Below, piece by piece: positions 45,423 to 52,697 of a stretch of DNA of 64,000 nt. Every line of letters starts with the position of its first letter. Position 1 is the first letter of the stretch. The DNA lies in contig OY282455.1 of assembly GCA_958296195.1 (NCBI GenBank), positions 4,203,809 through 4,267,808 of the forward strand, given 5' to 3'. Position numbers and translations under genes: made by a program. This DNA is from an uncultured Pseudomonadales bacterium (GTDB lineage: Bacteria > Pseudomonadota > Gammaproteobacteria > Pseudomonadales > Azotimanducaceae). The notes beneath the pieces were generated by a model. The model saw nothing but the letters and a program-made list of their open reading frames with translations. It did not search any database and was not told the origin of the DNA.

Positions 45423-45691
45423 CAGGGCTCATCCCCCATTGGATAGACCTTGAGGACTGCGTAGCTCACCGTATCCCGAAGGACGTTGAAGTAGCGTCCG
45501 CAGCCAGCCGCGTGGCGCCACATTTCGCGGTGCGCCCCCCGCGAGTTGTGGCGGAAGTGGAGATAGTCGCCCCATTCCCGGTCGGTCAAAGCGGGCGGGT
45601 GAGGCGGGCGGCGAACATGAGCCTCACCACCGTAAGCAAACTCCTCTTCGCTGCGCAGCTCGTGACAGTAGGGACAGCGGATTTGCAGCAT
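45422..45691 (-). CDS. soxD: Sarcosine oxidase delta subunit
   Basis: The protein is 89 residues with the zinc-binding set RCPYCHELRSEEEF near the N terminus and a later Cys in HAAGCGRYFNVLRDT, plus the SoxD string DREWGDYLHFRHNSRGAHREMW. It is a small structural subunit required for the tetramer. Normally it follows soxB directly; here soxB is 9.8 kb upstream, beyond the lasso island. The soxDAG part therefore needs its own promoter. A TATAAT on the minus strand (45784-45779) is the best -10 candidate, without a clear -35. Confidence 0.94.
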   Translation of the reverse strand: MLQIRCPYCHELRSEEEFAYGGEAHVRRPPHPPALTDREWGDYLHFRHNSRGAHREMWRHAAGCGRYFNVLRDTVSYAVLKVYPMGDEP

Positions 45692-45813
45692 GGAACTTGA
45701 AGAACCAAGAAAACTTGCGTACGGTGCGGTCTATGCAACCAGCCGCCAAAGTTCATGAAACCAGAGGCATCCAGAGGCATTATAAGGGCACTGGTCGGCA
45801 AACTCGATTGCAC

Positions 45814-45840
45814 GGATAATATATCTAGATGTATATTTTC
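45814..45840. promoter_or_regulatory. AT-rich imperfect palindrome between soxD and the oxygenase gene
   Basis: An A/T-rich island in GC-rich surroundings is centred on TCTAGA (45824-45829) with arms ATATA / TGTATAT that pair with one mismatch. It lies between the divergent soxD and oxygenase genes, about 45 bases ahead of the latter. It could be an operator or promoter core, but I cannot assign a protein to it. Confidence 0.35.
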
Positions 45841-45881
45841 TGACCATGAAGCCTAGCGCTTTCCTCGATCGTTGACCTCCT

Positions 45882-46751
45882 GTGACAAGCTCGATTTGGC
45901 TGCGCCCTGAGTTACGAGATGCGCTGCTGGGCACAGGAGGTCTCCGCGCTCAGGCCGCGGCAGCCTTGCAGCGACGCGCACTTGACGCCGACGCATTGTG
46001 GCAGATCGGAGACATGGAGCGGGGGGACGGCCATTTTACGGCCGCACATCAGGCATATCGGCGCTTGTGTACGCTCCGCCCCGGCGACCCTTGGGCCTCT
46101 TGGCTATGCGCGATCACCGGCAGCCATCGTTTGCCGGCGCCGCCACCGGGCGTTCGGGCGGCGCCGTTCGTGCAGATCCCGAACTTCCTGACCTCCGCAG
46201 AGGGAGAACGCTTGTTGTCCTGGGCGCAGAACGAGCGCGGACGCTTCGCACCGGGGAAGGTGGGGCCAAGTGGAAAGCGCCGAGTTGACATCTCCGAACG
46301 CCGCGGATTGGCGGCGTCTTCCAAAGCCTGCAAAGACATTGGCGCATGGCTCGTCCCGAAGGTGCGCGCCGTGCTGCCAACCGTCTCGGCGCGGCTGCGG
46401 CTGCAGGGTTTCGATAACTGCCGGATCGTCCCTGTGGCGGTGGCGTATCTCAACGGGGGCTACGGCCGCCCGCATTGCGACCCGCCACCCCTTCTCGGCA
46501 ACTGCTATTTTCACGCGCAGCCGCGCCGCTTCTCCGGTGGCGACTTGTTGCTCTACGATACGGAAGTCGAGACGGGGGACTTCAAAGCCTGCGCGTTCTC
46601 GCGGATCGAGCCGGCCGCCAACAGCATCGTCTTCCATCCCGGCGCCTATATGCATGAGATCACTCGCGTGGTCTGCGGGACGGACCGCTTCACGGACGCA
46701 AGGTTCGCCGTGACTTGCACAATCTGGCCGAATGGCGGCGCAGGAACGTAG
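45882..46751 (+). CDS. 2-oxoglutarate/Fe(II)-dependent oxygenase (prolyl-4-hydroxylase-like)
   Basis: The protein is 289 residues from GTG 45882. The first 80 residues are helical and TPR-like (ADALWQIGDMERGDG, AAHQAYRRLCTLRPGDPWA). The catalytic double-stranded beta-helix shows the metal pair in GRPHCDPPPL (His-x-Asp), GDLLLYD, and the distal His in FHPGAYMHEITRVVCG; an Arg follows for 2-oxoglutarate. It would hydroxylate a peptide or small molecule. It is the only divergent gene of the lasso island, facing away from soxD, so its link to the lasso product is by location only. Confidence 0.82.
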   Translation: MTSSIWLRPELRDALLGTGGLRAQAAAALQRRALDADALWQIGDMERGDGHFTAAHQAYRRLCTLRPGDPWASWLCAITGSHRLPAPPPGVRAAPFVQIPNFLTSAEGERLLSWAQNERGRFAPGKVGPSGKRRVDISERRGLAASSKACKDIGAWLVPKVRAVLPTVSARLRLQGFDNCRIVPVAVAYLNGGYGRPHCDPPPLLGNCYFHAQPRRFSGGDLLLYDTEVETGDFKACAFSRIEPAANSIVFHPGAYMHEITRVVCGTDRFTDARFAVTCTIWPNGGAGT

Positions 46752-46852
46752 TTGTGTGACCTGTTGAACATCCGCCATGCCGAGCGGCCCGGCCTCGCCG
46801 CTGGTGGCCCTGCTGCCGAACGCCGCGAGGCGGCTCGGGCGGGTCATCCCGT

Positions 46853-47731
46853 TCACGCTCCCGCGGCGCCTTCCCCGGCCAGGAACGCCTCGGCGTCTCG
46901 CAGATAGCCGAACCGCTCCATGACCGGCCCGTGCGCGTCCACCAGCGCCCGCACCTGCCGCGGGCGGAGCGCGGTCCGCCAAGACCCCGCCACGCCGGCC
47001 CGGAAGAAGGACGGCGACGGCGGCTGCTTCTCCTCGAACCCGATTTCCTCCTCCTGGGCGCGCAAACGGGGGAAGGCGGCGTGGTCGATGGCCCGCGCGA
47101 GGCGCGCGCCATCCCAATCGAGGCCGGCGAAGCGGACGATCGCGCCGAACGCGGCCCGCGGGTTCGCCAGCAGGTCCTCGTACCGCGTGACATGCACCGG
47201 CAGTTCCCCTTGATCCAACCAACTCGACACATGCCCGCTCCACGTCAGCAGCGGGATCGGCAAAAAGGTGGATAGGCTGGGCCGGGCGCCCCCTAATGTG
47301 GCAGTGGAGTGGTTCATGAACGTCACGGTGTCGTCAATGGTCTGGTGCATTTGGTGCGCGTAGGAAACCACCACGTCAAGGGGATTGCGGACCAAGTAGA
47401 TCACGCCGGCCGTCGCCGCCTTCGGAAACAGGGCCGCGCCGCTTGGCGTGTGGACGCATGCCTCGTGGACTTTGACGAAGGCCGGCGGCGGCATGGCCTC
47501 GGCAAGGGCCTCGTGCAGCAGCGGGCGGTGGCGCATGATTTCCTCCGGCGTCATGTCCGACGAAGGCAGCCCGAGAAACTCGTCGAACGTAAAGCGGACG
47601 CTGGCGGCGCACCAGCCGATCAGGGCGTTGATCGAAGCCGGCTCGCCGGCCTCGTGCAAGTAGTTGGTCAGCACCGCCCGCAGCCAAGTGTTGCCGGACT
47701 TGGGGTAGGAGGCGAGCCAGAAAATCGACAC
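46853..47731 (-). CDS. Sulfotransferase, second of the lasso island
   Basis: The protein is 292 residues from GTG 47731; the frame is open further up, but SIFWLASYPKSGNTWLRAVL is the family N terminus and contains the PAPS 5-prime-phosphosulfate loop. The 3-prime-phosphate site is YLVRNPLDVVVSYAHQ; FVKVHEA provides the usual Lys-x-His catalytic region. It transfers sulfate to an alcohol or phenol. It is the last gene of the minus-strand lasso set, 16 bases after the HPr-kinase-like gene. The lasso core offers Tyr13 and several Ser/Thr as possible acceptors, but this is inference. Confidence 0.88.
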   Translation of the reverse strand: MSIFWLASYPKSGNTWLRAVLTNYLHEAGEPASINALIGWCAASVRFTFDEFLGLPSSDMTPEEIMRHRPLLHEALAEAMPPPAFVKVHEACVHTPSGAALFPKAATAGVIYLVRNPLDVVVSYAHQMHQTIDDTVTFMNHSTATLGGARPSLSTFLPIPLLTWSGHVSSWLDQGELPVHVTRYEDLLANPRAAFGAIVRFAGLDWDGARLARAIDHAAFPRLRAQEEEIGFEEKQPPSPSFFRAGVAGSWRTALRPRQVRALVDAHGPVMERFGYLRDAEAFLAGEGAAGA

Positions 47732-47747
47732 GGATGCTCCCTTGCCG

Positions 47748-48710
47748 TCACCCGGAAGCGCCGGCCGCAGGCGAGCCCGTCTTGGCCTCGCATTCGCGCT
47801 GGTCGCGCTCCCGCAAAGATCGCTCGATCTCGTCCGCCAGCGCATTGATCCGAAACGGGTGGGCGGGCCGCTCCACTCGGGCGATCGGCACCTGCCCCGC
47901 CATGGCCGCGACGGCGCGAAAATGCACCGGGCGCTGGCCGAGCGCGTGCAGGCATCGCTTGCGGTAGGTGTGTTGCAACAGACACTGGAAGGCCGTGTGG
48001 AGTGTGCATGTCTCGATCTCGATGCCGCTCCGGTTGTGGGGCCTCAGCATGTAGGCGGCACGCACGGCCAAGGGGGTGATGCAGAACCGCTCCATCGGCA
48101 GCAGGTATTTCTCGATGCTTTCCCGCACTTTGCCCCGCGTCCGAGGCCACCAACCCAATTCGTCCAGGGCGTCTGTCCACAGGCGCACGGTGGGAAACGC
48201 GGGCAACGCCGTCGGACGTCCGCCGGGGTCCAGGAGGACGCCGGTGACGTCGTCGGCGAGCATGGCGTACCCCCGTTTCAGCATTGCCGAGAGCAGCGAA
48301 GACTTGCCGGCGCCGGAGGAGCCGAGAAACAACACGGCGCCGGCCCGAGTCTCGATGGCGCTGGCGTGCAAGGTGACGACGCCCCGCTGCTGCAACAGCG
48401 CGGCAAACACCGAGCCGGTGAGAAACACGCCCACGTTGTGATCGCTGCCGTGCGGCTCAACCAGGATGTTGCGGCCTTCCGTGACCAGATACCGCGCCAC
48501 CCCGTCCACGTTGATCAGGAACGCACCGGGCGTGCCTTCCCACAGCCTGGTTTTGATGACGGGCGCGGGCAGGGCCGCGGGCACCGCGCCGACGCGAATG
48601 GCGACGTCCGGCTCTTGGTCCGGGGCGCTGGGAGAGGGGGCAAAGGGCAAGGCGATGGGAGAGTGCATCCGCAGCCCGTAGGCCATGTAGTGGTGGAGCG
48701 CGCGGCTCAC
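47748..48710 (-). CDS. HPr-kinase-like protein (lasso-peptide tailoring kinase type)
   Basis: The protein is 320 residues from GTG 48710 (ATG 48686 is an alternative). The C-terminal kinase fold of HprK is seen in LHASAIETRAGAVLFLGSS and the P-loop GSSGAGKSSLLSAML (about residue 128), then MLADDVTGVLLD with the paired Asp. The first 100 residues replace the HprK N-terminal domain (GVARYLVTEGRNILVEP). Proteins of this shape occur in many lasso clusters and some phosphorylate the C-terminal Ser of the peptide. Here the predicted core ends Ser16-Leu17. There is no HPr or PTS gene nearby, which supports the lasso role. Confidence 0.85.
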   Translation of the reverse strand: MSRALHHYMAYGLRMHSPIALPFAPSPSAPDQEPDVAIRVGAVPAALPAPVIKTRLWEGTPGAFLINVDGVARYLVTEGRNILVEPHGSDHNVGVFLTGSVFAALLQQRGVVTLHASAIETRAGAVLFLGSSGAGKSSLLSAMLKRGYAMLADDVTGVLLDPGGRPTALPAFPTVRLWTDALDELGWWPRTRGKVRESIEKYLLPMERFCITPLAVRAAYMLRPHNRSGIEIETCTLHTAFQCLLQHTYRKRCLHALGQRPVHFRAVAAMAGQVPIARVERPAHPFRINALADEIERSLRERDQRECEAKTGSPAAGASG

Positions 48711-48797
48711 GCGAGAGTCGCTCCCGCGCCCTCGAACACCTTAAAGATGAAGTGGACGCGGTCCTGATCGCCGCCGTTGAACGCGCGTTGCCATTTT

Positions 48798-48953
48798 CTA
48801 GCCGTGTAGCCGTGTGGAAGAGGTTGGGCCACTTTTGCCTTCAATGAAATGTCCTATTGCTCTGATGGTCGGTTTGGTCAAGGGCTTCGGCGTCGGCGGG
48901 TCGGTCAGGTCTTCTGAACCAGCACAGGCCGTCGTTCCCGCTTGTGCCCGCAC
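48798..48953 (-). pseudogene. Second lasso-precursor-like peptide, apparently decayed
   Basis: A 51-residue frame from GTG 48953 carries PKPLTKPTIRAIGHFIEG, which matches the leader motif of the main precursor (KKPWTKPIVRIIA). It ends KSGPTSSTRLHG. The tail has no Thr at -2 before a Gly and no Asp/Glu at ring positions 7-9, so a lasso ring cannot be drawn. DNA upstream (around 48943-48985) also matches the DNA just after the cyclase gene (52631-52680), suggesting duplication. It could be a decayed copy or an unusual RiPP. Confidence 0.5.
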
Positions 48954-49002
48954 CTTGAACTCTGGGCGTGGCGTCAGCTTGGAGTCCGTTGACAAGGACG
49001 GG

Positions 49003-49848
49003 TCACATGAGGGCGTAGCCAAAATAGTCAAGGAGGTCCCGATGCGCCCGGAACACGCGATTGAACGCCGCAATATCCTGGGCGTCAAGGCGCGCGATCT
49101 GCCGGGCGTTCATATCGGTCAGCATGTCTTCGTAGTCCTTCACCCGGAGGCGTTGCCGCAGGTTCAGATCGTCGAGCTCGGGAACCAGCGCCCGAATCTC
49201 CTGCGCGACTCGCTCAGGCTGGGCGCACATTGTCTCGTAGGTGAAGAAGACCCCGCGGCTCCGGTGTGCCTCGATGTTGCGGCGCTGCCAAGTCAGGCAG
49301 GTGACGACGTGGGTCGCCGCGGTCTCGGGCAAACTCCTGCCCTGCGCCGCGAACTGGCTCCAGTGCCGGACGAGTCTGGTGCGGTAGCGTCGGCAGATCC
49401 CTTCGCAGACCGCGTAGGGATTGCGCACCATGAACAGGAACCGAGCGTTGCCGAAGTGTTGCGCCAACTGGTCCACGCAGAGGACATGCGGCGGCGATTT
49501 GGTGACGAACACCGAGGCGTGGGGGCTTCTGGCGCGGGCCTGGAAGTACCAGGTCTTGCGGGTGCGCGGCCAGTTGTAGCGGCCCGGGTCCGCGAAGGCG
49601 GCCACCCAACTCGGTTCGGCGGCCCAGATCAGACGGGGGCTCGGGCAGCCGGGCTCCACCGGCTCCCTAGGGCGCGGCCCGGCGAAGCCGCGCATCCCAT
49701 GACCTTCCCGGGGCAGACTCCAGGTCGCTCGGCAGGTCGCCAGCGCCTTGCTCAGGAAGGACGAGCCGCTGTTGTTCTGACAGATGACGAACAGATGCAT
49801 GGTGATCACCCGCTCCATGTCGCGCCCGGCGCCGTACATGCGGGTCAT
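49003..49848 (-). CDS. Sulfotransferase-family protein, first of the lasso island
   Basis: The protein is 281 residues from ATG 49848, which overlaps the glycosyltransferase stop (ATGA). The N-terminal ICQNNSGSSFLSKALATC is the nucleotide loop, with Asn/Ser replacing the common Pro-Arg-Ser. The 3-prime-phosphate motif is FLFMVRNPYAVCEGICRR, followed by ATHVVTCLTWQRRNIEAH and FFTYETMCAQPERVAQEI. A longer open frame to 50532 lies antisense-free but inside the glycosyltransferase gene and is not coding. It is distinct in sequence from the second sulfotransferase of the island, so two different sites or substrates are plausible. Confidence 0.82.
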   Translation of the reverse strand: MTRMYGAGRDMERVITMHLFVICQNNSGSSFLSKALATCRATWSLPREGHGMRGFAGPRPREPVEPGCPSPRLIWAAEPSWVAAFADPGRYNWPRTRKTWYFQARARSPHASVFVTKSPPHVLCVDQLAQHFGNARFLFMVRNPYAVCEGICRRYRTRLVRHWSQFAAQGRSLPETAATHVVTCLTWQRRNIEAHRSRGVFFTYETMCAQPERVAQEIRALVPELDDLNLRQRLRVKDYEDMLTDMNARQIARLDAQDIAAFNRVFRAHRDLLDYFGYALM

Positions 49849-50789
49849 CCGGCGTCCCTTTCGTCCTGCGGCTTGAGCCTGCGGCGCAGGTACACGCTCG
49901 CCAGGATGTCCACGTAGGTGTCGTACCAGAGCTTGAACATCGGCATCGGTGGGCGATCCGGACTGCCTCGTGTCCAGTGGAGCATGGCGTCCGGCATCCA
50001 CGGTTTTACGGCTTCGCTGAAGTGCAGCACCTTGGCGCTGCCGGCGTCCACCCCGTCCTTCGCCCGGATGGCCGCTGCCCAGGGCAGCAGGAAGTTGTAG
50101 GTCCATCCGACCAGCGTCTGTCGCCCGGCGAAATACCGGTTCAGGATGAGTTGATCCGTGTGCGTGATGGGGGCGTCGTCCCAGGTCTCCGGGGACACCA
50201 AGGCCACGAGGTCCGCATGGCAGCGCTCGCCGGTGAACCGCTCGTCGATCAGCAGGAAACCGGCGTTGAAGGTCCGCTCGAAGACGCCCGCGGGGCCTGC
50301 CGGCGCCTCGGGCGGCAGGGGCGCGAAACTGGCGGCGTCCCGGCGCTTGTCGCGCAGGGCCACGGCGTCGCCGCAGCACAGCAGCGGCTCGTCGCGGTCG
50401 AACAGGTCGTCGACGGGCGCTTGGACCAGCACGTCGCTGTCGTAGAACAGCACCTTGCGGTAGCCTCGCAGCCGGAAGGCTTCGAGCGAGTAGAGCAGGG
50501 CGGGTTGTGCGAAGTCCGGGCGCGCGGCGCACAAGCCGGCCAGCCGGGTGCGCAGCCCGGGCGAGACCGGCTCGAACCGCACGCCATCGATCGCTGCGGT
50601 GAGCCGCATGCGGTTCTCCGCGGACAGATTGTCGTGGATGACTTTGATGTCGCCATCGAAGCGCGGATGGTGTTTAAGGAAGGACCGGAGGGTGACCAGC
50701 GTGCCCGGCACGAAGCGGTCCGTGGTCGCGGTGGCCAAGCAGATTTTCGAGGACCCGGCAGGAACCCTGGGCAGTGGCACGACAGGCAT
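49845..50789 (-). CDS. Glycosyltransferase family 8-like protein
   Basis: The protein is 314 residues from ATG 50789. The GT-A fold signatures are ICLATATTDRFVPGTLVTLRSF at the N terminus, the DxD metal site VLFYDSDVLVQAPVDDLF (about residue 116), FNAGFLLIDERF and THTDQLILNRYF, then KVLHFSEAVKPW. This fits GT8-type retaining transferases. It starts 21 bases after the precursor stop and is coupled to the sulfotransferase. In this place it probably modifies the peptide, although glycan or lipid acceptors cannot be ruled out. Confidence 0.82.
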   Translation of the reverse strand: MPVVPLPRVPAGSSKICLATATTDRFVPGTLVTLRSFLKHHPRFDGDIKVIHDNLSAENRMRLTAAIDGVRFEPVSPGLRTRLAGLCAARPDFAQPALLYSLEAFRLRGYRKVLFYDSDVLVQAPVDDLFDRDEPLLCCGDAVALRDKRRDAASFAPLPPEAPAGPAGVFERTFNAGFLLIDERFTGERCHADLVALVSPETWDDAPITHTDQLILNRYFAGRQTLVGWTYNFLLPWAAAIRAKDGVDAGSAKVLHFSEAVKPWMPDAMLHWTRGSPDRPPMPMFKLWYDTYVDILASVYLRRRLKPQDERDAG

Positions 50790-50809
50790 TTCTGCAGAAG
50801 ACTCGCCTG

Positions 50810-50998
50810 CTACAAACTGAAGAAGTACCCCGAGTTTTCAGTCGTACCCGATTTGGGTCCGCCTTTCGTCAGCAGCGCACCGTCCTTAGCAATAATCCTC
50901 ACGATCGGCTTGGTCCAAGGTTTCTTCGGTGCGCCAGCCGCCGTTTCTGCTTCTGCTTGGGGGGGGGGGAGGGGGGGGGGGGTAATTTCATCAGCCAT
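50810..50998 (-). CDS. Lasso peptide precursor (62 aa), predicted core of 17 residues
   Basis: The leader starts at ATG 50998 after an AGGAGA site. It has a Pro run (ITPPPLPPPQAE), then KKPWTKPIVRIIAKDGALLTK. Family rule: Thr at -2 before a Gly that closes a ring on Asp/Glu 7-9 residues on. Here LTK precedes the core GGPKSGTTENSGYFFSL, with Glu at position 9 and aromatic Tyr13, Phe14, Phe15 as possible plugs below a G1-E9 ring. The W-x-KP-V leader motif resembles the site bound by PqqD-like B1 proteins. The encoded Pro run comes from two long G tracts (50959-50982 on the plus strand), which makes this frame prone to slippage or read error. Confidence 0.8.
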   Translation of the reverse strand: MADEITPPPLPPPQAEAETAAGAPKKPWTKPIVRIIAKDGALLTKGGPKSGTTENSGYFFSL

Positions 50999-51057
50999 AG
51001 TTTGTTCTCCTAGCCGTTGGATTGGTGAATCCTAACATTGCTGCTTGGAAGAGGGAG

Positions 51058-51086
51058 AATATAGACCGTCGCGTCTGCTGTGTACA
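51058..51086 (-). promoter_or_regulatory. Promoter of the lasso precursor gene
   Basis: On the minus strand, TGTACA (51086-51081) and TATATT (51063-51058) are separated by 17 bases, a reasonable -35/-10 pair 60 bases ahead of the precursor ATG. The -35 box ends exactly at the target duplication of the insertion sequence, so the element sits just upstream without breaking the promoter. Confidence 0.55.
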
Positions 51087-51102
51087 GGTCCGCGTCGCGT
51101 CC
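51087..51102. repeat. Target site duplication, left copy
   Basis: GGTCCGCGTCGCGTCC is found here and again at 52615-52630, immediately outside both ends of the insertion sequence. All 16 bases are identical. Confidence 0.85.
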
Positions 51103-52614
51103 TGTCAGCCCAAAGCTGTAATGTCCCCTTTCTCCAAAGTAGAAATGTCCCCTTTTGGCTGTGCCGGAGGGCGGGCGGATGTCGGAAGGACTGGTGTTGA
51201 TGAGCGGCAAGAAGGCGGACAGGCTTGGCGTGGTCAGGGACGCGGCGGAGGGTCGGATTCGGCAGCGCCAGGCGGCCGAGCGGCTGGGCTTGGGGGTTCG
51301 CCAGGTCAAGCGCCTGGTGCGGCGCTATCGGGAGCGGGGTGCGTCGGGGTTGGTGTCGAGGCGCCGGGTTCGGCGGCCGAACAACGCGATTGCGCCGGAG
51401 GTGCGCGGGCGGGCGATGGACTTGGTTCGGGAGCGCTACGCGGACTTCGGGCCGACGTTCGCTCGGGAGAAGCTGGTGGAGGTTCACGGCTTCAGGCTGT
51501 CGGCGGAGACGCTGCGCAAGTGGATGCTTGAGGACGGCCTGCGGCGGGCCAAGCCGCGCCGGGGGGCGCCGGTTCGCCAGAGGCGCCCCCGTCGTCCGTG
51601 CTTCGGGGAGCTGGTTCAGGTCGACGGCTCGGAGCACGCCTGGTTCGAGGACCGGGGGCCGCGGTGCTCGCTGATCGTGTTCATCGACGACGCGACCAGC
51701 CGGCTTTTGGCTCTGCGGTTCGTCCCGGCGGAGACCACCGAGGCCTACATGGAGGTGCTGCGCGGCCACTTGGGCGGGCATGGCCGCCCGGTGGCGGTTT
51801 ATTCGGACAAGCATGGGGTCTTCCGGGTGAACCATCGGGAGCGCGAGGGGGAGCTGACGCAGTTCGGGCGGGCGCTGAGGACGCTGGACATCGAGCCGAT
51901 CCATGCGGGCAGCCCGCAGGCGAAGGGGCGGGTGGAGCGGGCCAACGGGACGCTGCAGGACCGCTTGGTCAAGGAGATGCGGCTGCGGGGCATCGACGGC
52001 ATGGAGGCCGGCAACGCCTTCCTGCCGGAGTTCATGGAGGACCACAACCGGCGCTTCGCGGTGGAGCCCCTTTGCCCGGCGGACGCGCACCGGCCGGTGC
52101 TGCACGACGCGGCGGAGCTGGGCCTGATCCTGTCCCTGCACTCGACACGCAAGGTGTCGAGGAGCCTGACGCTCCGCTACCGCGGTCGGGAGCACCAGAT
52201 CCAGGTTCGGGGCCAAGGCTACGGACTGCGCGGCGCCCGGGTGACGGTCTGCGAGGGCTTCGACGGGCGGGTGGCGATTCTTCGGGACGGGCGGCCGCTT
52301 GCGTTCCGGGTGCTGGCCGAGGGGGAGCCGCCCGTTTCCGTGGAGGACGAAAAGAGCGTCCGCCATGCGGTGGACCGGGCCAAGGCGCGCCAACAGGCAC
52401 GCCCGAACTGGAAGCCCGCCCCGGACCATCCTTGGAGGCGGGCGGCGCACGTCGGCGCCGAGCGCACCGCGGCGGGGCCGTGACTTCCGGTCGCTCCGCT
52501 CCCTCCGTTCACGGCCCCGCCGCCCCCCGGCGAATCCAGCGACGGCCGCCAAGGAACCGGAAAGGGGACATTTCTGCTTTGGAGAAAAGGGGACATTTCT
52601 GCTTTGGTTTGACA
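51103..52614 (+). mobile_element. Complete insertion sequence, 1512 bp, ISNCY-like
   Basis: The ends are inverted: the left end reads TGTCAGCCCAAAGC, then a short stretch to AATGTCCCC, and the right end, reversed, reads TGTCAAACCAAAGCAGAAAT and the same. The AAATGTCCCCTTTT motif occurs twice at each end. One transposase gene fills the interior, and a 16-bp direct duplication flanks the element, so it appears complete and fairly recent. It lies between the cyclase and precursor genes of the lasso cluster, in opposite orientation to them. Confidence 0.9.
51179..52483 (+). CDS. DDE transposase of the insertion sequence
   Basis: The protein is 434 residues from ATG 51179. The N-terminal helix-turn-helix is RQRQAAERLGLGVRQVKRLV. 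The integrase-type catalytic core has Asp in GELVQVDGSEHAWFE, Asp in VAVYSDKHGVFR and Glu in KGRVERANGTLQDRLVKEM, the complete DDE triad. The C-terminal domain (LTLRYRGREHQIQVRGQGY) is as in ISNCY/ISPlu15-like proteins. No frameshift or stop is seen, so it should be active. Confidence 0.92.
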   Translation: MSEGLVLMSGKKADRLGVVRDAAEGRIRQRQAAERLGLGVRQVKRLVRRYRERGASGLVSRRRVRRPNNAIAPEVRGRAMDLVRERYADFGPTFAREKLVEVHGFRLSAETLRKWMLEDGLRRAKPRRGAPVRQRRPRRPCFGELVQVDGSEHAWFEDRGPRCSLIVFIDDATSRLLALRFVPAETTEAYMEVLRGHLGGHGRPVAVYSDKHGVFRVNHREREGELTQFGRALRTLDIEPIHAGSPQAKGRVERANGTLQDRLVKEMRLRGIDGMEAGNAFLPEFMEDHNRRFAVEPLCPADAHRPVLHDAAELGLILSLHSTRKVSRSLTLRYRGREHQIQVRGQGYGLRGARVTVCEGFDGRVAILRDGRPLAFRVLAEGEPPVSVEDEKSVRHAVDRAKARQQARPNWKPAPDHPWRRAAHVGAERTAAGP

Positions 52615-52630
52615 GGTCCGCGTCGCGTCC
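52615..52630. repeat. Target site duplication, right copy
   Basis: Identical to 51087-51102. Together they define the insertion point 67 bases after the cyclase stop. Confidence 0.85.
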
Positions 52631-52697
52631 GGTTGTGCCCTCCCCTTGAAATTTGGGCGCAGCCTGGACGGACCCCGGGGCGCAGCGTTTTGTCCGG

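Noticed and set aside
47748-48710. True HPr kinase/phosphorylase of the PTS
   Set aside because: No ptsH, rpoN or other PTS gene is nearby; N-terminal domain differs and context is a lasso cluster.
49849-50532. N-terminal extension of the first sulfotransferase by 228 codons
   Set aside because: It overlaps the glycosyltransferase gene fully in another frame and is Arg/Pro-rich nonsense.
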